From contig CM060731.1 of NCBI GenBank assembly GCA_030704615.1, forward strand, positions 16,802,001-16,866,000: DNA of 64,000 nt. Direction: 5' to 3'. Positions within the stretch are counted from its first letter, which is position 1, and the number at the start of each line of letters is the position of its first letter. The stretch comes from Takakia lepidozioides. Its lineage: Eukaryota; Streptophyta; Takakiopsida; Takakiales; Takakiaceae. Made by a program: the position numbers and the translations under genes. The notes below the pieces were generated by a model. It was not told the DNA's origin, did no database searches, and saw only the letters and a list, made by a program, of their open reading frames with translations. Below are positions 1 through 11,605 of this stretch, one piece after another.

Positions 1-45
1 GATATGATTTTGACAGTTTCTGGTGGTCTGGTTTATAATTTGTAG

Positions 46-1980
46 GACAGAAGTCTGTCAACAGGGAAATTCTTTTTGGATCTCTTGGGAGCAGTGGAAC
101 CAAGAGTGATCAACTGGTCTCTGGTTACCCAGGGTGAAACAGGTGAGCAGTTAACAATCAATCCTTGAGCATGTCAATGTGAGGTTAGGATTATTTGCAA
201 ATGCAATTTCACTATACTTTGTGGAAGGATTAGTTGTCTGAGCTGACAATCCATTATCTGAGGTCTGCTGAGTGGATCAGCAGTAGGCTGGAGCAAGCCA
301 AGTGCCATAAGATCTGGAAATGGGCTCAAAATGTGGCTACTCTTTTGTATCAGACCATGACTTCTTATAGGTGCAACTGTCTGATGCAGATGAGGATAAG
401 AAGCAAAATGCTAATTACATCATCAGTGTGGCACGGAAGCTTGGGTGCTCTATTTTCCTCTTGTGGGATGACATTGTTGAGGTGGATTTCTCACTCTTTT
501 TCTTCCTTCCTGTTGGTGACAAACATGGAAATCTTCTGATTTGCATTGAGAATTTATAATAGTAAGGCCAGTACTACAGCACCAAACTATAAGAATTGGC
601 TAGGTCTTCTCTCCACAGGGATACTGCCTATGGACCAGCAGCTAGATAAAGAAAAAAGAGCTAGAGCCACTTGAAATTAGACTGCTAGATTAAATATTTT
701 CGTGGGAAGTTCTCGGACAGATCAAACTGTACCCCAAGACCAGAGGGACCATTTGAAATCCGGGGGAGAGAACTGATATAACTACATATATTGTATACAG
801 GTTCCATGTGCATGTTTTGAGGGGGTAGAGCAATTGAAGAGATCCCTTCTTAAATACCTGGAAAGAACCTGCAGGTCGGAAGGAAGCTTTCACTCTCTCT
901 CCAATACTGAAGAAGTTTGGCCATAAGTGAATCAGATGCACAACCATCAGCATCCGGTCCGCAGATAGACAGAGAGGTGTTGTCCCTTTCTTCCGTTTGC
1001 AAAGGGCTTATCTTACACAAATGACTGACATTGGAAAGCTGTGTCTTATGCAAAGATTGAGCTGCAAAGGATCCTGGACTTGGAACACTAGCTCCTCTCG
1101 GTCATACAGAATTTGAGAAAAGAGCTGTGTTTGCTCTGAGCTGACATTGCTGTGAAAAGAGCTTGGGACATATCCTGGTCTTCAATGGTTGAGGGGGAAG
1201 ATGCTCAGAGATTTCACTTACCAAAGGCCTTCTAGCTGTGAATTCTAGCTGGTCTAGGTTCTATTCATCTTCAGCTATCCCTCTGGCCTTGGCATATGGA
1301 GCTCCTAAACCTATGTTCCTTGCCTGTTCCTGTCCTGACGTTTGCCAGGTCTCGGTCCATTATCTTTTGAGCTTGGTGGGCTTGGTGTTCTTTGCCCATC
1401 CCTGGCTGGGGGAATTACCTTGTTCCATTTCTCTCCTTAGGGTTGAGCTTGGCCTTCTGCTTGTGAGAAATCAGTATGCCGACACTCCGAAAAAAGAATG
1501 GTATGGGTGATGGAACATGGTGTTGACTCAGGGGTGGAGAAAGAACCTGAGGGGTCCTACAGCGATAGAGCCAGCCAGCCAGCCAGCCAGTTTCTGAAAA
1601 GATGCACGCTACCTGTGCAGGCCAAAGTTGTACACATGGTTATATGTGACTCCTTTGAAATTCCCTAGTCCGCATGTCAATATTTTCTGGGTATATTTAA
1701 CCTTGTTGTACAAGGATGGCAGACACCCGCTTCTTAGTTGTTATAGATTCACTATAAGATAGCCCCAATCCACTATTGCTACTATTTTAAACTAGATATC
1801 AGTGGTCTTGCAGGAGCTGACCCATGTAGTCTTTCTTGTGGCTCCCTTTTTCAACAGGTTCGGCCAAAGATGATATTGACTTTGACTGCAAGTGTCATGC
1901 TTTGGAGTCTGTCTAGTAAAGCAAATAGAGCTGTGGAGGATGCTGCTGCATTAGAACATGGAGCCGAGTCGTTAACGTAA
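46..1980 (+). CDS. Fimbrin (plastin) actin-bundling protein, 3' end, three exons
   Basis: Fimbrins cross-link actin filaments through tandem calponin-homology (CH) domains. Exons read as 46-142, 390-481 and 1858-1980. The first two give the CH-domain block [16 protein letters not shown], then [16 protein letters not shown]; the third gives [16 protein letters not shown], which closes the last CH domain of plant fimbrins. Splice phases agree: exon 1 ends in phase 1 before GTGAGC, exon 2 enters after GATGCAG and ends in phase 0, and exon 3 enters after CAACAG. The frame ends at TAA 1978-1980 after a short tail. That TAA overlaps a possible donor (AAC/GTAAGG), so a further exon is not excluded. 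The 5' part of the gene lies left of the window. The frame is intact, and family identity is clear by motif recall rather than by search. Confidence 0.87.
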
Positions 1981-2201
1981 GGTTTTATTCCTTTTAGTAA
2001 GCATTTGATTGAAGGTTTGTTGGTCACTTATCAACTTACTGGCAAAGATATCCTTTGCAGAGTTGAATCCTTGACTATGGAGCTTGCCAATTGTAGGCCT
2101 CTCTATGTGCAGGGTCTGTAGATTTTCTGTACCTATTCATCCCTACCCCTCCAACTCTGAGGATTGTGCATTGTCTGCAATTATGTTCGATAGATTCATT
2201 G

Positions 2202-2207
2202 AATAAA
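2202..2207 (+). promoter_or_regulatory. Candidate polyadenylation signal of the fimbrin gene
   Basis: AATAAA lies about 220 bases after the fimbrin stop codon, a normal distance for a plant 3' UTR. A second AATAAA-type motif occurs near 2663. The choice between them is inference. Confidence 0.35.
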
Positions 2208-2808
2208 TTTGAGAGTTTCGGGGTGGAAATTTCCACCATGGAGGCATCACTTTGGAATTATTTTGTGAGCTTGTGGGAGGGGAGAGAAGGGATATCCATG
2301 GGAATGAGATGAAACTTTCAAGGTAGATATAGTTGGGTGTGTTTTGTTATGATAGGGATGAAAAGGGGCCAGTGATTTGCTTCCACTGCTAAATGCAACC
2401 TTTTGAGTTACTAGAAAAGCCTAACTGCTGGCTTGACACTGAAGGAGCATGCACATTGGGCGCCAAGACGAAAAGCCTATGTAATGAGGACAAGTGCACC
2501 TGGTATTCAGGTTACTGGAATCATGGCTATCAAATGCCTCCTATGTGAGGGTACCATCTTTATGATCCATGGCTTTGAACTCAATTTTCGCCTCACATTT
2601 AGGGCGTGGTGGGGAACGTGCTGTCCATAGTTCTTACAAGGTTGTGACCCCTTTGTATTGCTAATAAATAGTGTAGGCCCCTGGTCATCAGGGGCTTAGG
2701 AAAATGGACTCTCCTTGCTGTTTCATTCTCCTATAAAAGTACAAGTTAGAGGTAAAGCTAACCCTCTTTCCAAATGTGAGGCAAGAAGATTATACCAGAC
2801 ATGAGGAG

Positions 2809-2873
2809 GTAGCAGGATTTGAACCCAGCATCACTTGGGTGCCACTCAGTGCTCTATCCAACTGACTGGCGGT
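2809..2873 (-). mobile_element. tRNA-derived SINE head
   Basis: On the minus strand this reads like a tRNA gene: CAGTTGGATAGAGCACTGAG near the A box, then GGGTTCAAATCC as B box, ending CTGCTAC. There is no clean acceptor stem, so it is a SINE head rather than a tRNA gene. It resembles the copy at 30274-30343. Confidence 0.55.
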
Positions 2874-3711
2874 AAAGTCATGACCAATTATAAGTAGTAC
2901 AGTACAGTACAGTTTGTTGGCCCTGCCTTTCTAAGGCAGGACTATGCAAAGGGTTTTGATGCTTAGCACCAATAATTGCCATCACATCAAAGTCTACATA
3001 GTCAATAGAAAGCCTCTACGTAGTCGTGAAAAGCAGGTGTGGCGGATTTTGCCACTTTTTCGGCCTAATTCTCAGGCCGAATCGGCCACCCAGGGCAGAA
3101 TCCGCAGGGATGGCCGATTACGCACAGAGGACGGCAGACCTAACTGAGGCCCATGTCATCAGCCATCAACCCACCGGCTCGCCCAAAGGCCGCTTACAGC
3201 TTACAGGGCAGAATCGGCCAAACACGGCCCGTTCTCTAGTACAATAAATATTGCCCACATAGTCAGTAAAAATTGTCTACTACATAGGTCAATAACATAA
3301 TTTCACAACTAAATAGCCTCTATGATCTATGTAATACAGAATTTTTCACAGAGAATTGTGACGTCTCAAATATTTTACCTTTTTAAAAATAGGAATTGTA
3401 GGGCCTGAGTAGGGTTAGTCATCTCTTTGTTTTCTAAAAACCAGTCTACCCCTTTTTGCAGGAATGCTGTTTAAAATAAAATTAATAGGGATGAGAGAGG
3501 AGAGTAGAAAGGTAATAAATAAATAAAAGGGGGATTGGGAGTGTAAAGAACGTGAGCAGCAATGAGTAGTAGGTTGCTTGACGCAATGTTTGGAAGTTTA
3601 GGATGGATGGGTGTTGAGGAAGGGCATACGGTTGAACATGATGTGGATATGGCAAGAGCATCCACATTGCCCAACATATGTTTGATAGGGTGGGATTTTT
3701 TGGTGCTCACC
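2874..3711. other. Intergenic stretch without a recognisable gene
   Basis: Nothing coding is recognised. About 3040-3240 is rich in GGCCGA/TCGGCC motifs and stands out from its AT-rich neighbours, so it may be a small repeat. I found no terminal repeats. Confidence 0.3.
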
Positions 3712-3714
3712 TAA

Positions 3715-4156
3715 GAGCATCCCCACCCTTCTCACTGAAATGGCCCCTCTACGTCCCGTTTTGAAGAGGTTGGTTCAGGAGGTTGGTTCAGGACTCTCCA
3801 AAGGTGTGTGAAGGGGTCGGCTGTTCGTAGCCACACCCTTGCCCCTCGTTACGCCCATGTATCCAATGTCCCCGCCTTGCTGGAGTTCCCAGCGACGTTC
3901 TCATACGCTCTAACAGGCTTCTCATAAGCTTATCACATGCTTCTCATACGCGCCAGCACGCTCTAACATATCCTTGGTCGGGACGACTCGGTTCAGGGAT
4001 GGGTTGAGAAGATTGAAAAGAGAGGCGGTTCAGTGTCCACCCTTAACGGCGTATATGGTAGCGGGGCAAGGGTGTGGTACGTTTGGAGGCAAATCTGAAC
4101 ATGTATACAAGAAGTACGGGTGCAGGGGTCCATAGAGGCGTAGGGTGGGGATGCTC
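3715..4156. mobile_element. PIF/Harbinger-like MITE
   Basis: This 442-bp element has a perfect 15-bp terminal inverted repeat, GAGCATCCCCACCCT, at both ends. It is flanked by the direct repeat TAA at 3712-3714 and 4157-4159. A 3-bp TWA target duplication with GAGCATC-type ends is the usual signature of Tourist/Harbinger MITEs. No coding capacity is seen. Confidence 0.8.
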
Positions 4157-4561
4157 TAAGCCTCATTTTTTCATTGTACAAGTCTTTCATTGTGTAGTTC
4201 AATGAGGGCGTTGATGGTATAGATCGTATCTCACTCCTGCTACGTTGCTCAATCTTGGCCATTGATTCAAGAGGGATCAGGACTTGCTTTGCTTAGTGGT
4301 AGCCATTTTCGGCACTAAGTTAGGGGACGCGACTTGGGCTTAGAGTATAAGTTTAGGAAATTGGAATGGATGTATTCTTTGGGTGTACAACCTAGTGTCC
4401 ATTCTTGGTGCACATGTGCTGAGAAATCTCTATGATGGCTAATAATCATATAATATGATATATGACGCCTCCCAAAAGAAGCATAAATTATGGTGTCTCT
4501 TGATCCTCAAGGGCTACTGCCTTCCTTCCGGCGGGAAAGTGGACACCTTTGTGACACCGAT

Positions 4562-4637
4562 TGGTGGATTGAACCCACAACCACTTCCGAGGTGGTATGT
4601 GCGTATGTGCCCATTACAACCTGGTTGATGATAGCTA
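4562..4637 (-). mobile_element. tRNA-derived SINE head, second family
   Basis: On the minus strand TAGCTATCATCAACCAGG resembles a degenerate A box, followed by CACCTCGGAAGTGG as an anticodon-arm-like segment and GGGTTCAATCC as B box. It is too degenerate to be a functional tRNA. Confidence 0.45.
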
Positions 4638-4920
4638 CATCATATGGAACTAGTTTGTGATTCCCTCTACATTTATTTTAGCATGGAGAACGAACTAAAC
4701 CACCACCTTTCAAGGCTCGACTCAGGCGTCTCCTATCCTCGTGACTCTTGAAATGGAGACATGTAGCTAGATTGAGGAGTGTTGCTTGATATGCATGAGA
4801 GAGTTTAATTTTTATATGCACTAATTAAACATTAATACTTTTCTTAAATGAAAAAAATACTTTTTTTCATTTAGGTTATTAGGTCTCAACTAAAAGTGGA
4901 CTAATTTTTGGGGTTTCTAC

Positions 4921-5529
4921 CAGTGTTGTACTGGTATATAGGGTTATCCCGGGTATCAATAGTGAGTATCAACCTGAACCTACCAGGCGGATATGTGTCA
5001 ACCGCAAAACCTAGGGTAGACAGGTACTATCCTAATATATCCCCTTTTGCTACCTGGCTAATACTCATACCCTCCCAGAAGCCATAGCTCGATACCAGTA
5101 CTCTAGACACGGATTGCCCCGTTTTTCCTCTGGATTCCTGGGTAGGGTCTTGCTTCATGCAGAAGCACATTACTATGGTGCATGTTGACGGCACCGCAGA
5201 GGATATCTTGTAGTTAGGGGGCATTTTTATAGTTTTGGGGTGGTCGTTTAATTGTAGGCGCGATTACAGCCGTAGTGGCGGGGTAGGGAGGCAAAATCTA
5301 GCTGATATTATATACCGGGGTTGATATGTCCCTGGTATTATCTTCCACAATAACCTGATATTCATTCCATCTGGAGGTTTTTGAAAAAACCAATACCTAT
5401 ACTTATACTTATACCTTCCCTGGACCTTGACCTTACCTACCTAGGACCATACCAGCCTGAAGAAAGAAGGGGCCTCTCAAGACCAGGACCAGGCTGGTAT
5501 ATTATAATTCCAATACCAGTACAACACTG
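4921..5529. mobile_element. Non-autonomous hAT-like element (MITE)
   Basis: This 609-bp element has a perfect 17-bp terminal inverted repeat, CAGTGTTGTACTGGTAT, and an 8-bp target duplication GTTTCTAC at 4913-4920 and 5530-5537. The 8-bp duplication and CAGTG-type ends match the hAT superfamily. There is no transposase; several open frames inside follow from its inverted repeats. Confidence 0.85.
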
Positions 5530-5537
5530 GTTTCTAC

Positions 5538-6386
5538 TGCGTACATTTTCAGTTAGGCTAATTGTACGAGGCCCCGCCTTAACCATATGTAATAAGCTGC
5601 CAAAGAGTGGGGTGTTAATTGTTGACAGTTTTATTGGGATTTTGTTAAATCTCAGAAAAACAATAACATGTAGTAGCGTAAAGTGGATGCATATTTGGTG
5701 ACATCCAACATACACCTATGTGGCCCATGACCACTTGTAAGGCGGCTTTGTGCCCTAATCATTAGCCATTTGTGTGATATTTCAATCTAAAGAAATCATA
5801 AGCGACCACTCATAAATCGTCAGCTTTTAATATTAGTGAGAGAAAAATATAACCTCTTTCAAAGTAAGCTTGTCATAGAAGTGCCAAGGGCCGACATAAT
5901 TGAAGTACCATAACAGAGAACTTCAACTTAATGAACATTCTTATTTGTTTATTATTATATAACACGTGTACCACACAACCTATAAGTTTCATGTCTACGT
6001 CAATATTTGGAATTCTCTAGTAATCTTTGCAGAAAATGCATTGTGTCTTATTTGAGCATAAGAAATGTAAAATATTGCATGTTATGAATGAAAGCCCATT
6101 GTGAGCAATTGATCCTGGTCAAAGTTTTAAGACAAAAATAAAATAAACATTCTTTGTAGGATAAACTGGGATGGGTGACCGCCTGGGAAGTCCTACCGCG
6201 TGGGAAGTCCCACTGCTACATCCAATGATTGGATTGTATGATGCCATGGCTGGTAATAAGGGCCCCAGAGTGGTGACAATATTTTTTGTCCCTTCGTGAT
6301 AAAATTGGACAAGATAAGCATGGCCCCTGTGCTGCAAGGATGCCATGCACAAATTGAGAAATGGTCCACAATATTCTCATCACCAA
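5538..6386. other. AT-rich intergenic stretch, no gene seen
   Basis: I recognise no coding exon, RNA gene or terminal repeat here. Confidence 0.3.
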
Positions 6387-6453
6387 TCAATAGCTCAGTT
6401 GGATAGTGCATTGAGTGCCACAAAGGTGATTCTGGGTTTGATTTTGCTATCTG
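6387..6453 (+). mobile_element. tRNA-derived SINE head
   Basis: ATAGCTCAGTTGGATAGTGC gives a good A box. The downstream TGGGTTTGATTTTGCTA is a decayed B box spaced as in the SINE heads at 2809 and 30274, here on the plus strand. Confidence 0.5.
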
Positions 6454-6669
6454 ATAGGGTGCGGTGATATATCTTCTCCCACTTCCCTTGGACAGTGTAC
6501 CATGAGCCTTGTGAGCTCAAGGTGAAGTTACTTTGAAAGAGGTTATCTCTCCACTCCCTACAATTATGGGGCCTGATTTAGGAGAACCATGCTCCGCTCT
6601 ACCCTTAATAACAATAATAGTCGGCATCGGCAACGGCAACAACCCAAAAACATAATAATAATCAACAAA

Positions 6670-6867
6670 TCAAATAGAGGCAAGTGGTGCGTCCAACAAC
6701 TGGAAATCGTCATCGTCATCATCATCGTCAAGGTCCACTCCCGGCTCCTTGTCCTCGTCCAAAGGGTTGCGGAGAAGGAGAACGGAATGGAAATTGTCCC
6801 TTGAGCACTCCACATCCTGAATGGAATTCACACGTAACGAAGGGATTACCTCGGAACAAATTTCCAA
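6670..6867 (-). pseudogene. Unrecognised minus-strand exon with acidic tail
   Basis: A 65-codon open stretch ends in a run of eight aspartates followed by FQLLDAPLASI and a stop. An acidic C-terminal tail also closes the methylase-like pseudogene at 14.7-14.9 kb, so this may be the last exon of another gene of the same cluster. No domain is recognised, and exon borders cannot be fixed. Confidence 0.35.
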
Positions 6868-7138
6868 TGGAGACGTCGTTTGACAGGAAGGCCATAATCC
6901 ACAGATTTTCTGGCCTGGAGTAAAACAAGAACATCAGACCCAGTATTAGGGAAAATAAAATGACGAGTTAGAATTCAGATATAAGTAATTTTACCTGACT
7001 CCTTCTGATTTGGGCTGTCTAACCCTCGTGCTGGGTAGAGAAGGAGGGAAGAGAGGCAACAGTGTGCTGCGGAGCCACAGCCTCAGCCGCATCCTCAATG
7101 GCTGACATTCTGGAGGTAGATTTCAGACCCTTGACACT

Positions 7139-7452
7139 TCAAAGGGAGGGTGAGGAAGATTGTAGAGTGAGGTCCACGAAATCCCCTGCACATTTGTCAG
7201 GTTGGCTTCCACCTTCGACATTCAATCCTACACAATCACGCGACGGAACATCCTTTTCAGGAATGGACTGAAGAAGAAGGTCGTGCAATTGAACGGAAGC
7301 CAAGTGCCTGGATGATGCTTCACCGTCGATGACAGAAATCTGAACATTAATTTGAATGTTGTCCCTCTGTCGACGAATTTCTGATATGGAGGATTCCAAT
7401 GGAGGTCCCGACGAGAAGTTTGTATCTGCAGCATCTCCATGAACCTGCCCAA
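7139..7452 (-). pseudogene. Unrecognised minus-strand exon downstream of HAD-A
   Basis: The open frame starts after a good acceptor (CTGTACATAG) and runs about 100 codons, with a hydrophilic serine-rich sequence (DNIQINVQISVIDGEASSRH) and a stop at 7139. Palindrome 7487-7510 lies just upstream, in what would be the intron. It could belong to the same transcription unit as the acidic exon at 6670-6867. No family is recognised. Confidence 0.35.
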
Positions 7453-7486
7453 ACGAACTCGCATGATCTATGTACAGACAAAAGAT

Positions 7487-7510
7487 AACCTCCACTGTAC
7501 AATGGAGGTT
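7487..7510. repeat. 24-bp palindrome, copy 1
   Basis: Arms AACCTCCACT and AATGGAGGTT with spacer GTAC; one arm mismatch. It lies 35-60 bases upstream of the acceptor at about 7453 (minus-strand sense). Confidence 0.85.
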
Positions 7511-8538
7511 GTCGGATTTGAAAAAGCCCCCAAGACGAGTTTCGGAAAAGGCCTGTATCCCATAGGATCGGGGTGGTATAGGGTGGAGAAACGCATGGGT
7601 GAGACTATGAAATAGCAAACAATTTCATGTCAATTCACATTGAAACGGAAATCACATTAGACAACAGTCAATATAGAAATACAATACAACCTAGAGAAAA
7701 ACCAAACAAAAATATAGATTGCATCATAGACGTGGTTGATCAATAAAATCTTTATTTTGAAGCATCATATCGGAGATTCCCGTAATTAGAATCATCAATA
7801 TAATCCAAGAGAGGCTTAAACTTGGGATCGGTGGAAACATTCTGATAAGGCTTAAGTCATATATATCCTCTTTTCCCTGAGATAACTGGAAACGATGCAA
7901 GATTTCTTCATTTCAAGCAAATATTTCTAGAGAACCTTCTGGAGATAGGAAGAGTCTGTGTCAATGGATTCAAACGATTTTAGAATTAGACAGGATTCAG
8001 ACGGGTTCAACACACACTTAATAGCATAATCGTCCATGAGTAGAGTGTTACTCCTGTTGTACTGACCACCAAATCTTTGCCAGACCATCATCAATGGCTT
8101 CAAGAACAGACTCGGTGGGTCGTATTCTGATATAAATTGAGGGTGGACAGAAGTAGGACAAGAGATACAATCTTCTTGAGACATAACGAATGTCGGCTGA
8201 GAAAGACCCCGAAGCATAAAGTCCAGGACAAGCTGCAAGTTCTTGTACATCACTACAACAGATCGCGGTATATATGACTATCCCGTAGTCATAAACGGTA
8301 CATATGACTACAATGACTTTAAGTCGTGCAAACCAAGTGAATACAATGAGTACAGTATGGTCGGTCATGGATGACTGCAGTAAGATGAACCAAGTGATAC
8401 ATCTCACTATCATGTGGCAGTCATACGTACTTCTACCATACATGACTTAGTGTGCTGCTGCAAACTGTACACGTGTCTCTTTTTAATAAGTCTAGGAGGT
8501 TTTGTGGATGTGCGCCATATGGCGTCTCCAGAATCTGC

Positions 8539-8750
8539 CACGTGGCATATCCATGAGGTGGTCATGCAGTCATCATTCTGACTACAACCATGCTAATATC
8601 TGGACACGTGGCATATATTGAGGAGGTCTTGTAGTCATGATCCTGACTACAACATGCTGATATCTAGACACGTGGCATGTATTGAGGAGGTCTTGCAGTC
8701 ATGATCCTGACTATGACATGATGATATGTGGACACGTGACATCATATGAG
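8539..8750. repeat. Tandem array, about 65-bp unit, inside the CACTA element
   Basis: CACGTGGCAT or close variants start at 8539, 8605 and 8669, with a fourth degenerate start at 8733. Each is followed by a TGAGG and a TAGTCAT/GACTACA segment. The unit mixes CACGTG with the subterminal TGACTA motifs. Confidence 0.7.
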
Positions 8751-9169
8751 GGGTTGTTTGGAACTTTTAAATGTATTGAACAGTCAGAACCATGACTATG
8801 CTTATCTCATTAGGGTTAGTAGAGACTAGGGTTAGTATTATTCAAATATTGAACAAAGAGAATAACAAAGGGAAGAACAAAGAGACAAAAAATGACTGTG
8901 CAAATGAATGTTTTATTCACATGCAAGAATCATATGAAAGAACAAAGTCAGCAAGTGCAAAGGACAAAACATAGGCACTTAAAGATAACAGTAGATGTAA
9001 GAGCTTTTCTTAAACTATTGCCAGTCAAATTTACAATATAGCACCGAAGTCCCAAAATCTGGCTCCTCAAACAATAGTCTGACAAAGTGCAAAGGACACT
9101 ACATATGCACTGAAGATAACAACACATGCAAAATGCGAATGTCGTTCTACGTTTGCTACTGTTCCAGCA

Positions 9170-9720
9170 CAACAACAAATCAGCAGGATAGGGTGCACCC
9201 ACATTTCGCATGTACACATCCACGAGGGTATTGTTCAGAATGAATGTATTTGGTACAATTCCAGCTCTGACAATGTTACCATGGACTTCTGTGCCTTTTT
9301 CCAGAGCTGTCAGGCTTGCACATGCATTGCAAATGCACAAAGAAGTGATGTGGTCGGGCTTCACCCCTTCCCCCATCATTTGATCATAGGTCTCCAAAGC
9401 CTCCATACCACGCCTCTGTTGTGCATACCCTGCAACCATCGCATTCTACGACACCACATCTCATTCAGCCATAGTGTTGAAAACTCCTTTCGCATCCTTA
9501 ATGCACCCACATTTGGCGTACATGTCCACCAGGGCAATGTTCAGAATGACATCCGGTACAATTACAGCTTTGACGATGTCACCATGGACCTCTTTCTGGC
9601 CCTCTTGGATGAATCTGGACCCACACTCTATCCCTGCTCCTTCAGCTATCCATGCCTCTGCACAAATCATGCATACATCCTTGCCTTGCTGCTAGCAGCT
9701 AACGATGACAGCTTAGATTT
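9170..9720 (-). pseudogene. Captured PLS-class PPR gene fragment
   Basis: PPR proteins bind organellar RNA. The minus strand reads KEVHGDIVKA, then ALVDMYAKCGCIKDAKGVFN, then NAMVAGYAQQ, then GEGVKPDHIT and TEVHGNIVRAGIVPNTFI. These are consecutive P, L and S type repeats in correct order. The frame is broken by TGA and TAG codons at the positions where ERDVVSWN is usual, so an Arg (CGA to TGA) and a Trp (TGG to TAG) appear lost. No start, end or transit peptide is present. It lies wholly within the CACTA element. Confidence 0.8.
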
Positions 9721-9984
9721 GTTCTAGGAAACACCCAACTCAACTTATCACACTAGTTTCTATGCTCAATTGCATCTGCTACTCTCTATAATCAGACAGA
9801 CATTCACATTCTTGCCTCGATTGTCCCACCATTGACTGGGTAAGAAAAGTATTCATTCCACAACTTCTCCTCATCTCTGTTACCTGTTTCTGGATACTTT
9901 CCTGTTGTCACATTGGCAGTATCATTTCAAAGTCACTCCAAACTGGTTCACTCAACCAACTAACATGCAGAATTCAACATGGAA

Positions 9985-11240
9985 ACTTAGGGTCGATTAT
10001 GATAAGAAGGAAAAATATGGTGAAATGTGTTGAAGAAGGTGCCTTCATTAGCTGTGCCTGATTTGTCAATTCCACCGCTACTGCTGCAGCTTCAGCTTCC
10101 AGTTGACCATCTATCCATGCAGGTTGCTAGGCTATTGATCCACAGGGAATCATAGGAGCTGAAGTCCATACATGTCCACCAGGGCAGCTTTGACGATGTG
10201 ATCACCATGGATCTCTTTCCCCTTTCCCAGAGCTCCCAGGCTTGCACACGCATTGCAAACACAAACAAATATGATGTGGTTGGGATTCTCCCCTTTGCAC
10301 ATCATTTAATGCTCACAGTTCTCAAAAGCCTCCATCCCACACCCTCGTTGTGCATATTCTGCAATCATCGCACTCCACAACACCCACATCTTGTTCAGCC
10401 ATACTGTCAAACACTCCCTTCATACATGTCCACGAGGGTATTGTTCATAATGACATGTGGTACAATTGCAGCTCTCACAATGTCACCATGGACCTCTTTG
10501 CCCTTCTCCAGAGCTACCAGGCTTGCACACGCAGTATAAACTATCAAAGGTTCATTCAACCAATAACTTACAGAAATTCAACATGAAAATTTAGGGCCGA
10601 TTTTGAGAAGAGGGAAAAACAGGGTGAAATGTGTTGAAGAAGGTTTCCTTCATTAGCAGTGCCTAATTTTATCAATTGTGCCACTGCTGCTGTGGCTTCC
10701 AGTTCACCATCTACCCATGCAGGTTTATTGTAGCAATGGATCCACAGGGAATCATAGGTAATCTTGTGCTTGAAATCCGGCCCTCTTCCAGCAAACACCC
10801 CAACCCTAATGATGAGAGGGCAAAACAGATTGAAATAGGTTGAAGAAAAAGGTGCCCTCACCAATTTAGGGCCGATTCTGATAAGAGGGGAAAATAGGGT
10901 GAAATGTGTTGAAGAAGGTGCCTTGAGTAGCCGTGCCTGATTTTATCAATTGTGTCGTTTTTGCTGCGACTTCCACAACAGAGATTGAAACGCGGCTTGC
11001 TAAGACCAAGCTGACTCTCCCAAGAACCTTGTAAACATTAGGAAGAATACCAAATCATAACAGGAGCCAAGAGCCCACATTTGCAGGATGGACTAACTTA
11101 GAACTTTACATTTGTACATTAAGAAAAAGCCACACCTTGTGATTGCGGTTATCCCACCATCGTGTAGAAATTCAGGGCCGAATCTGATGAGAGGTCAAAA
11201 CAGGCTGAAATAGGTCGAAGAAGAAGGTGCCCTCACCACA
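9985..11240. repeat. Internal direct repeats within the CACTA element
   Basis: A segment containing GGTGAAATGTGTTGAAGAAG, TGCCTGATTT, CCATCTACCCATGCAGGTT and GATCCACAGGGAATCATAGG recurs, whole or partial, near 9985-10165, 10588-10760, 10800-10960 and 11165-11240. The PPR piece is interspersed with it, so a captured segment seems to have been amplified inside the element. Confidence 0.6.
10150..10545 (-). pseudogene. Second captured PPR fragment
   Basis: The minus strand contains KEVHGDIVRA-like and TLVDMY-like segments and the repeat of the 9170-9720 copy, but with more stops and frameshifts. It is a diverged duplicate of that copy. Confidence 0.6.
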
Positions 11241-11504
11241 TTGTCCTCGACCTTGTGTCATGACCCATGGAGGATTTGACTGACCATGAACACAATAGGA
11301 CCTCTTGTGTATGTTGCTTGTGTCTGTAGTCAGTAATGTCGGATTGGTTTGTGAGAACCACCACGGTGCAGCCAGAAACGGGCGTCGATTGAAACACGGA
11401 CTGCTAAGACCAAGCTGTCTCTCCCAAGAACCTTGTGAACATCAGGAAGAATACCAAATCATGGTACTAACAGGAGCCAACAGCCCATTGCGGTTGCGGT
11501 GCAG

Positions 11505-11605
11505 GATGCGCTTCGCCCCTTCATGCATCAGTAGCTCAAGAATAGCAAAGCCTCCATCCCATGCCCCTATCCTGCGATCATCGTGTTCCATGACAGGTCC
11601 ATGAC
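11505..11605 (-). pseudogene. Third, short PPR fragment
   Basis: The minus strand reads a WNTMIAG-like segment followed by HGMEAFAILELLMHEGAK, the pattern that links two PPR repeats. It lies near the right end of the CACTA element. Confidence 0.45.

Noticed and set aside
2809-2873. tRNA gene on the minus strand (also 30274-30343, 6387-6453, 4562-4637)
   Set aside because: A and B boxes are present, but acceptor and anticodon stems do not pair. These are SINE heads.
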